NCBI RefSeq assembly: GCF_035594125.1
Contig: NC_087152.1
Coordinates: 16,208,501-16,272,500, forward strand
DNA length: 64,000 bases
From: Scylla paramamosain
Lineage: Eukaryota > Arthropoda > Malacostraca > Decapoda > Portunidae
Reading direction: 5' to 3'
Both the position numbers and the translations under genes were made by a program. The notes beneath the pieces were generated by a model. It made no database searches. It was not told the origin of the DNA and worked only from the letters and a program-made list of their open reading frames with translations. Shown here piece by piece: positions 51,745 through 64,000 of the stretch (the stretch's first letter is position 1; every line of letters begins with the position of its first letter).

Positions 51745-53550
51745 AAACTTCCAGCAAGAAGGAAAGGTAGATGCTAACAGACAGAGCTGAAAGAGTTTGA
51801 CTAGGCAAGGTGCAAGCACGGAGGCACAGTTTCGGAGAACAATAGGAGGGACCCCATCAGGTCCAAGGATTTAGGCCCGCGAGGGCATGGAAAACATCAC
51901 TGCGAAGAATTTGAATAGGTAGTATGAAATAGTCAGAGGGTGGAAGAGAAGGAGGAACAAGCCCAGAATCGTCCAAGGTAGAGTTTTTTAGCAAAGGTTT
52001 GAGCGAAGAGTTCAGCTTTAGAGATAGATGTGATAGCAGTGGTGCCATCTGGCTGAAATAAAGAAGGGAAAGAAGAAGAAGCAAAGTTATTGGAGATATT
52101 TTTGGCTAGATGCCAGAAGTCACGAGGGGAGTTAGATCTTGAAAGATTTTGACACTTTCCATTAATGAAAGAGTTTTTGGCTAGTTGGAGAACAGACTTG
52201 GCATGGTTCCGGGCAGAAATATAAAGTGCATGAGATTCTGGTGATGGAAGGCTTAAGTACCTTTTGTGGGCCACCTCTCTATCATGTATAGCACGAGAAC
52301 AAGCTGTGTTAAACCAAGGTTTGGAAGGTTCAGGTCGAGAAAAAGAGTGAGGAATGTACGCCTCCATGCTAGACACTATCACCTCTGTTATGCTCTCAGC
52401 ACACAAAGACGGGTCTCTGACACGGAAGCAGTAATCATTCCAAGGAAAATCAGCAAAATAACTCCTCAGGTCCCCCCAACTAGCAGAGGCAAAACGCCAG
52501 AGGCACCTTCGCTTAGGGGGATCCTGAGGAGGAAATGGAGCAATAGGACAAGATACAGATATGAGATTGTGATCGGAGGAGCCCAACGGAAAAGAAAGGG
52601 TGACAGCATAAGCAGAAGGATTAAAGGTCAGGAAAAGGTCAAGAATGTTGGGCGTATCTCCAAGACGGTCAGGAATACGAGCAGGGTGTTGCACCAATTG
52701 CTCTAGGTAGTGGAGGATAGCAAAGTTGAAGGCTAGTTCACCAGGATGGTCAGTGAAGGGAGAGGAAAGCCAAAGCTGGTGGTGAACATTGAAGTCTTCA
52801 AGAATGGAGATCTCTGCAAAAGGGAAGAGAGTCAGAATGTGCTCCACTTTGGAAGTTAAGTAGTCAAAGAATTTCTTATAGTCAGAGGAGTTAGGTGAGA
52901 GGTATACAGCACAGATAAAATTAGTTTGAGAGTGACTCTGTAGTCGTAGCCAGATGATGGAAAACTCTGAAGATTCATGAGCGTGGGCAAGAGAGCAGGT
53001 TAAGTCATTGCGCACATAAACGCTACATCCAACTTTGGATCGAAAATAAGGATAGAGAAAGTAGGAGGGAACAGAAAAGTGGCTACTGTCAGTTGCCTCA
53101 GACACCTGAGTTTCAGTGAGGAAAAGAAGATGAGGTTTAGAAGAGGAGAAGTGGTGTTCTACAGATTGAAAATTAGATCTTAGACCGCGAATGTTGCAGA
53201 AGTTAATGAAGAAAAAGTTGAGGGGGGGGGGTGTCAAGACACTTAGGGTCGTCAACAGAAAGGCAGTCCGACCTGGGGACATTTATGGTCCCCTCCCCAG
53301 ATGGGGACTCCGAGGCTGGTGTAGGAGTCGCCATGATAATTTTGAAATTTTTGAATGAAGGGTGTGTGTGTTATTAGGTGCTTGTAGTTTTGTGTGGAGG
53401 AAGAGAGTTGTCTTTAGAGGGCAGGCTGTGACTGCCTCTTTGTGTTGTGAAACACAAAGGGAAACGTTCAGTAAGGTCACAGTTGGGTTTAATGATAAGT
53501 TCACAGTACCCCCTGAACAGTGCTTTAAACCTCATTGGGAGTAATTATCG
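51745..53550 (-). mobile_element. LINE family A, 5' half of the element split by LINE B
   Basis: Continues the element ending at 48025. It holds a 449-codon open frame (53282-51933): [21 protein letters not shown] and SSDHNLIS mark an AP endonuclease, followed by the linker ([20 protein letters not shown]). The usual GDFN motif reads EDFN, a likely damaging change. About 270 bp of 5' UTR lies at 53283-53550. With its other half the element is about 3.27 kb with one EN-RT reading frame and no ORF1. Confidence 0.88.
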
Positions 53551-53880
53551 TTTCGGCAGGTGTCTACTGCCTCCTCCTGTGATAAGCTACACTATCTAAT
53601 CCAAAGTAAAAGATATAAACTATTGCTACAAAACTACATTCCTATATCTGTTTTCCATATGACTGACGATGAGATTCACTTATGATTCTTTATTCACCGT
53701 GACTCAATTGCAATTAGGAAGTTTTATTGCACTGTATTATCTGCCAGTAACCACATTCACGATTTTTACGGTGTCTTATCTCTACTTCTTTGAACAAGTT
53801 CAAGTGGAAGTTACTGAATGTGTCTTCAATTATGTTTTTCATGATTCTACTGGTTAACTTGACAAGGATTCCGCACGAGC
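53551..53880. other. Intergenic, nothing recognised
   Basis: No supported feature. Confidence 0.5.
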
Positions 53881-53945
53881 AATGAGAAGACACATGAGAA
53901 CCAGGTTAATCATCTCTGTGGTCTTTGAAAATATTCCATCTGAAA
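53881..53945 (-). repeat. Dispersed repeat family D, copy 4
   Basis: The minus strand reads ATTTTCAAAGACCACAGAG then ATGATTAACCTGGTTCTCA, matching copy 3. It faces copy 5. Confidence 0.6.
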
Positions 53946-54017
53946 AAAAAAAAAAAACAGTGTTTCATAAGAGGCCTGTGTGTCCCAGTGTACGTAACTG
54001 TGTCGTCAAGAAGCAGT

Positions 54018-54120
54018 GTCTTGAATCGCTTCAAACTCTCATAAAGACTGTTTTCAGAGGCCACATAAATGGTTTGTCAGACTTCTCATGGGTGCTTTCT
54101 TCGTTGAGAATGTAGAGTGC
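54018..54120 (+). repeat. Dispersed repeat family D, copy 5
   Basis: TCTTGAATCGCTTCAAACTC, GACTGTTTTCAGAGGCCAC and GACTTCTCATGGGTGC follow the family D order. With copy 4 it forms an inverted pair. Confidence 0.6.
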
Positions 54121-54557
54121 TGGATAAACTATCACTAGGATTATGAAAACATCCTTGAATACTGCAACAAGTTTCAGTACAGCCTGGTGAAACTTACTGA
54201 AGTTAGACGCCAAGTGTCTAGGAGTATAGAGTCATGATGCCTTAACATAACCTCCATCAAGAGCAAGGAGCAGGCCAAGCATCGCAGTGGAAACACAGGC
54301 CACACAAGGCAAAATTACCACCACAAATTAGACCTTCATATTTTGGTACTTTATAAATGTTACTGCATCAAATATAATTATCACAAGTTACCGCCGAAAC
54401 ACCAAGATCCCCAGGAGTGCACGACCATCCACTCTGAACAACGACGTGCTGACACAACGGGGGAGAACAGCTGCTCCCTGCGTCCCGGCGGGTTAATGGC
54501 ACTGAGCTTCTGCCGTAAGTAATCTAGATGGTCTTCCGCTTGTTGGGCGTAAGCCAT

Positions 54558-54600
54558 GGGCCGGTATTCGTAAACGCTTTGGTCTTTCATCACAAGGTAG
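54558..54600 (+). repeat. Dispersed repeat family D, copy 6 (partial)
   Basis: GGTATTCGTAAACGCTTTGG followed by TCTTTCATCA matches the left end of the family. Confidence 0.45.
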
Positions 54601-56715
<2,115 letters not shown>

Positions 56716-57321
56716 CTCTCTCTCCACCTATTACAGCCACAAGACTATCTCTTTCCACCACGGGTCCAAGAGTGTGTGTGAATTATATGTGTATGAGTGT
56801 GTAGTGCTTTGTCTGGACCACCCCGTGTGGAATTGCTGACAAATATATAGTACAGAATATAATAGATTATTGTCATACCTAACCCTGTATAGCTATTTTC
56901 CCCGTGACCATCCGCTAAGGAACATCACAGTATAAACGCCACAAAGGCGGGAGTTCGATGTCATTGTTCTGGTAATGTGCATGAAGTTATGCTCAGTTAA
57001 AGAACTTGTCCCTTTTTTTATTTCTCTGACGGAGAAAATAACTCTCACTGATCTAAGTCGATTCTTATATTTTTTTTAACTGAAATGTTCACTAAAATAT
57101 CACGCACCAGTAATGCATACGGCATCGTACAGATCAAGCAGAAGGAGCCACTTGCTTTAGATTATTTACCCTATCAAGTACTCACCTACGTAAAATCTTA
57201 TATAAGAAATACTAAGATTCAAAATAGTTGTTGGTATTAACGATTCACATATGGTTGGGAAACTCATAGCATTTTATGACTAAAGAGTGTTAGCAGCGTT
57301 TTAACTGGTATAGAGCGATGC
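56716..57321. other. Intergenic, nothing recognised
   Basis: No supported feature. Confidence 0.5.
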
Positions 57322-57418
57322 TGAGTCCGTATTCTGAAGTACTTTTGGGTTCTCCTACTGGCTATTTCCAGAAGCCAGGGATGCAGTCGAATGGTCAGGT
57401 TCTCATGAATGCTATGAT
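57322..57418 (+). repeat. Dispersed repeat family D, copy 7
   Basis: GAGTCCGTATTCTGAAGTAC, TCTCCTACTGGCTATTTCCA and GGTCAGGTTCTCATGAATGC follow the family order. Confidence 0.5.
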
Positions 57419-57849
57419 GAAGCAAATTATATGAAAACACTCCGAAATCAACCAAGAACATAAACCTGGACATTCATCTCTCGATTTAGGTGCAGCAAGC
57501 TATCAAACGAACTGTAATAATATAATAATCTTCTCACCAACTTATTTCTAAATAAAGCTCTAAGTAAACTCATTTTTGGATACAGGTCATGGATAACAGT
57601 CGTCAGAAGATTATGAAATAAATGGGTAGTGTGGAAAGACGGCCTAACACAGAATAAAGCAGTTGTACTTCCACGTTCCTTTAGTCTTCTTCAGTGAATA
57701 TGAGATGTTAAAGAAAACGTATGAGAAAATAAAGGTACTACTTCCTTATCCTCCAATTCCTAAATCCCCTACATGAGTATCTGGTGGAGAGGTTTCAGTC
57801 ACTCCACACGGAATGAGAAGTGGTATACAGGGCTAAAGTATCAGAAGGT

Positions 57850-58006
57850 GAGGCGACGCGTCATTGGGGAGCTTTAGAAAAAGATTGCATTAATCTATGG
57901 ATGAGGATATTAGGCGAAAATTAGTAGGTATGTCTTATGCAAGGATTGTCACGTGTAGGCCTGACGGCTTTTTGCAGCTTCCCTTATTTTCGTATTTTTG
58001 TACGTC
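57850..58006 (+). mobile_element. CR1-like LINE family B, 3' end fragment
   Basis: GGAGCTTTAGAAAAAGATT, ATCTATGGATGAGGATATTA, TTGTCACGTGTAGGCCTGAC and TTGCAGCTTCCCTTATTTTC align with the last 150 bp of family B. Confidence 0.65.
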
Positions 58007-58471
58007 CTAATTTTAATAAGCTGTAATGGAAATTATTGGGGTACTTATTCTCACATACGAAGTTAGAAAGAAGAGGCAGATGGCTGTTGGCCTCTACGTG
58101 TTGCTGTTGCATGAGGAAAGCAATATAGATGTAGAAAGGGAGCCGAAGAAACAAAAGAAAGATATTAGTCATACGTTACGCCCATACAAAACACTTGCCG
58201 CCGGGAGGGCAGTCACCCATGCGCTAACCACAGTACATAAATACCATTGGGAAGATATAGATAGCATTTACCGTACCCGCAGCAACCCGCCTTGTTGGGC
58301 AAACAGAGTACTTTCTGCAAACCGAGTAATTTGGTATTGATTAAACTCGGAAACCGAATACCTATCGTTTACTTTTACTCAGGAAAACATAATTTCTGTA
58401 TACTTATCAACAGGACGCTGGTGGGGCTACAGAGTTGCTAGAGATGATAATTGTTCAAATTTACGTCACAC
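58007..58471. other. Intergenic, nothing recognised
   Basis: No supported feature. Confidence 0.5.
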
Positions 58472-58557
58472 ACCATTTCTCGGTTTCGCTGTGGACTGAA
58501 CCATGTAATACTTTTACGACATGATCCAATCCACAGCGAAACCGACGAATGGTTCAG
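58472..58557. other. Long hairpin with two alternative pairings
   Basis: A 15-bp perfect stem pairs CGGTTTCGCTGTGGA (58481-58495) with TCCACAGCGAAACCG (58530-58544). ACCATT/AATGGT extends it outside and CATGT/ACATG inside. Separately, CTGAACCAT (58496-58504) is the exact complement of ATGGTTCAG (58549-58557), a competing pairing. Confidence 0.7.
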
Positions 58558-60153
<1,596 letters not shown>

Positions 60154-60470
60154 ATCTTTTTTTTTATGTAAGAGGGGTGCTGACCAAGGGCAACAAAATG
60201 TGTGAGAAAAGGCTCACAAGAATGTCAGTCCCTAAAGCGAGGTTAGAAAGACTAATAAAAAAATTGAAGGATAAGTGTCTTGAAACCTCCCTTTTGAAAG
60301 AGCTCAAGTTACATGAAGTTATAAGTACAGAAGCAGGCAGGGAGTTCCAGACTGTGGCAAAAAAAAGTGATGAATGATTGGGAATACTGGTGAAGTCTTG
60401 CACTAGTGGGGTGGACAGAATAGGGATGAGAAAAAGCAGAAAGTCTTGTTCAGCACTCATGCTAGTGTTT
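60154..60470 (-). mobile_element. LINE family A, short 5'-truncated 3' fragment
   Basis: Element sense is minus. Poly-T (60157-60165) is followed by the tail complement (GCTGACCAAGGGCAAC). The coding remnant carries SFKREVSRHLS, WNSLPASV and SIPNHSS. A diverged, older copy. Confidence 0.75.
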
Positions 60471-60782
60471 TTTTCACAGAAATAGACTGCAGGGTTGTGA
60501 TTATAAAAAAAAAAAAAATATCACAAATAACCAATATGTTTTCTGTGATTCTATATTTTATGGCGGATGCCAGTCTGGTATATAGATAGATGGTAGTTAA
60601 AGAAAAATAGTTATAATAATAATAATGTTGCTGCAGTCAGTATCACTTGTTAAAATGTTTATAAAAATAAGGTAATGTGGTGATGATGAAAATGATGAGC
60701 AAACAAACTTTACTTTACTATATGAGGAGCTGCCAAAAATGTCATATTTCCTGTGTATGTTGCTGCCCTGCCCACTGTGCAG

Positions 60783-60965
60783 GCCACTGCAGTTCTCACT
60801 CAGACCTCCACTGCTTGTGTTGTGATAAGTGCCACACTCACACACCTTACTGCCATCAGTGGCTCATTACAATCACTTAGAGATATCACAGATGAATTTG
60901 TGCCCCATCTAAGTACTGAAACTATGAATCCCCAAGAAGAGAAGGGCTCAAATAGTAGTTAGCTG
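60783..60965 (+). CDS. Possible terminal coding exon of an unrecognised gene (partial)
   Basis: A pyrimidine-rich stretch ends in CCCACTGTGCAG (60771-60782), a good 3' splice site. It is followed by 60 open codons in frame GCC ACT GCA to the TAG at 60961-60963. The predicted end is Ser/Thr-rich and then acidic (SLQSLRDITDEFVPHLSTE, ending EEKGSNSS). The composition looks more gene-like than nearby frames. The family is not recognised. No upstream exon is visible in the window on this strand, and nothing shows that it is transcribed. The same frame is open upstream to 60726, so the exon start could differ. Confidence 0.25.
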
Positions 60966-60992
60966 GTGTACCATTATATTGCCACACTAATT

Positions 60993-60994
<2 letters not shown>

Positions 60995-61053
<59 letters not shown>
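60995..61053. repeat. (GA)n microsatellite
   Basis: Uninterrupted GA run. Confidence 0.97.
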
Positions 61054-61055
<2 letters not shown>

Positions 61056-61119
61056 TATCAATATTTCTCATAAAATGAAGGAAGCATTCATAAACAGATT
61101 CCTGTGTTGATATTCTTCT

Positions 61120-61290
61120 CCAGTTCATGTTGTATTGTTATGGCACTTCATGCTGTAGTTGGTTGGTGCTGGTACAGTTTCTGTGTTTTTCACATGCACC
61201 ATATTATTATGGCAGTTCATTCTGTAGCTGATTAGTACTGGTGTTTTTCACATGCATCAGAGACTGTGTAGCTCATAATGTTTACAGGCA
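61120..61290. repeat. Tandem repeat, 70-bp period, related to 62876-63057
   Basis: TGGCACTTCATGCTGTAG and TGGCAGTTCATTCTGTAG are about 70 bp apart. Each is followed by TTTTTCACATGCAYCA, and the block ends in GACTGTGTAGCTCATAA. Confidence 0.65.
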
Positions 61291-62772
<1,482 letters not shown>

Positions 62773-62875
62773 CATTTTTTATTTTCAGTGTAAGACAGCT
62801 GGAGATGAAGTAATGTGTGTGCCTCAACCTTCTCTTGGTGCATCCTGTTCAGTTCTCAAGCCACAAGTGAAGAGA

Positions 62876-63057
62876 AATTGTCATGGCAGTTCATGCTGTA
62901 TTGTTCTGGCACTTCTTGCTGTTGCTGGTTGGTGCTAGTACTATTGCTATGCTTTTCACATGCATCATATTTTCACATGCATCATAGCAGTTCATGCTGT
63001 AGCTGGCAGGTGATGGTGCAGCTTCTTTGTTTTTCTCATTTATCAGAAACTGTGTAA
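62876..63057. repeat. Second copy of the 61.1-kb repeat block
   Basis: Carries TGGCAGTTCATGCTGTA, TTTTCACATGCATCATA, AGCAGTTCATGCTGTAGC and ends AAACTGTGTAACTCATAA, the same order as 61120-61290. Confidence 0.65.
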
Positions 63058-63675
63058 CTCATAAATGTAACATTTTGTTATTACAGCAGGTCTCTCTGGC
63101 CACTCATGATAACAACAACTGACTGTATGAGGACCAGTGTTATGGATTGTTAAGGTTTGGACATGAGGATATTGCTTTCAGATTCAAGTAACATAAATTC
63201 TGATTTGATGACTTAACAGTTTTACTTTTTTTCTTTGTATAAATTCAGTAAAATTATAAAATATTCTGCATGCACAGTAAACTCTAATTTAATTGTATTT
63301 TATAAGTCCCAAGTTAAATGATGCCTCTGATACACAGCCATTTCTGCAGAGGCTTACCACATCATGCAATCTGAGTGCCATAGAACAGTAATTGTCATGT
63401 ATCCCACTTTTCTCCTATCAAACTGGAAAATGGAAGGCCGTACACCATCCTTTTTTGTTTCAGTCTTAGTCAGGTTGTTATTCCTCTCATTCTTACCTTT
63501 GGCACTTTGTGGTGTAATTCATTAGTCTGCTTGCTTTGAACCAATCCATAAATCAGTCATCAATTAGTTATTCATATCCTTACCATAGTAGTTGTTTTCA
63601 TTATCTGCTGGCAATTAAAGGGTGCAAAAGGATGTGCTGCATACATTTATGACATTATTGCATAATCTGAGTGGG
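63058..63675. other. Intergenic, nothing recognised
   Basis: No supported feature. Confidence 0.45.
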
Positions 63676-63872
63676 AGGAGCATCTGGCATTGTTGCAGAA
63701 AGTGTTAAAGAACCTTGATGATACATTGTACATTAATAGAAAGTAATTTTATTTTGGCTTACATAAAACAGGAATAAGCATCTGGAATTGCTACAGAAAT
63801 TGTTAAAGAATCTCAGTGATGCAAATATCATTGTAAATTAATGGAAAATTATTTTTTAAGGCTTACATAAAA
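63676..63872. repeat. Two-unit tandem repeat, 98-bp period
   Basis: GCATCTGGCATTGTTGCAG (63680) and GCATCTGGAATTGCTACAG (63778) begin the units. Both continue through GTTAAAGAAYCTY and end in GGCTTACATAAAAC. Confidence 0.75.
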
Positions 63873-64000
63873 CATTTTGGCCATGAAATGGATCAAGATG
63901 TTCATCTATTAGATGTGAAGCTGATGGATGTTGCAAGATACCCTTCTTCATCAAGCAATGAGGAATTGTTGAAATTTCTAGTATACTACAAGCTACTATA

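Noticed and set aside
58200..58245. Minus-strand GGTTAGCGCATGGG resembling a tRNA A box
   Set aside because: No B box or cloverleaf; most likely chance.

Overview
This 64-kb window is eukaryotic, intron-bearing DNA from a decapod crustacean, most likely a crab. Three things support this. The two recognisable genes are brachyurin/chymotrypsin-type digestive serine proteases of the crustacean kind. The non-LTR retrotransposons are decapod-like. The density of long (CT/GA)n, (CA/TG)n and (AT)n microsatellites is extreme. No bacterial, phage, rRNA or CRISPR features are present, and I found no convincing tRNA gene.

Two protease genes face away from each other about 17 kb apart. The plus-strand gene (44228-46048, 7 exons, 273 aa) is an apparently active brachyurin-like enzyme: RIVGG activation site, His/Asp/Ser triad, and Gly189/Asp226 in the specificity pocket. 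The minus-strand gene (26936 down to 24383, 7 exons, 259 aa) has the same six intron positions and phases and a fully open spliced frame. It has lost the RIVGG activation site, the oxyanion-hole Gly193 (now Val) and the Gly-Trp-Gly motif, so it looks like a secreted pseudoprotease (serine protease homologue). Both genes carry a CT tract just inside intron 4 and keep a similar Pro-Trp-x-Trp propeptide.

Layout. 1-22 kb: microsatellites, degenerate tandem repeats and short mobile-element fragments, with no supported gene. 23-24.3 kb: a pogo-like MITE, a dispersed repeat (called family D here) and a TTAA-flanked MITE. 24.4-27 kb: the pseudoprotease gene. 27-32.5 kb: long AT/GA arrays and a near full-length LINE (family A). 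33.1-35.5 kb: a CR1-like LINE (family C). 36.1-38.2 kb: a rearranged family A copy. 38.9-40.8 kb: a 1.66-kb pure TA array ending in a 182-bp palindrome. 41.3-42.6 kb: further family A pieces. 44.2-46.2 kb: the active protease gene. 46.6-53.6 kb: a three-layer nest in which family A is interrupted by a CR1-like family B element, itself interrupted by a second family A copy. 53.6-64 kb: dispersed repeats, AT arrays, hairpins, and one possible terminal exon of an unknown gene.

The LINE copies are mostly 5'-truncated or frame-broken, but two tail copies are nearly identical in protein sequence, so family A was recently mobile. Names A-D are local labels, not database names. Exon boundaries were placed by reading splice signals and matching the two paralogues; no alignment program or database search was run.
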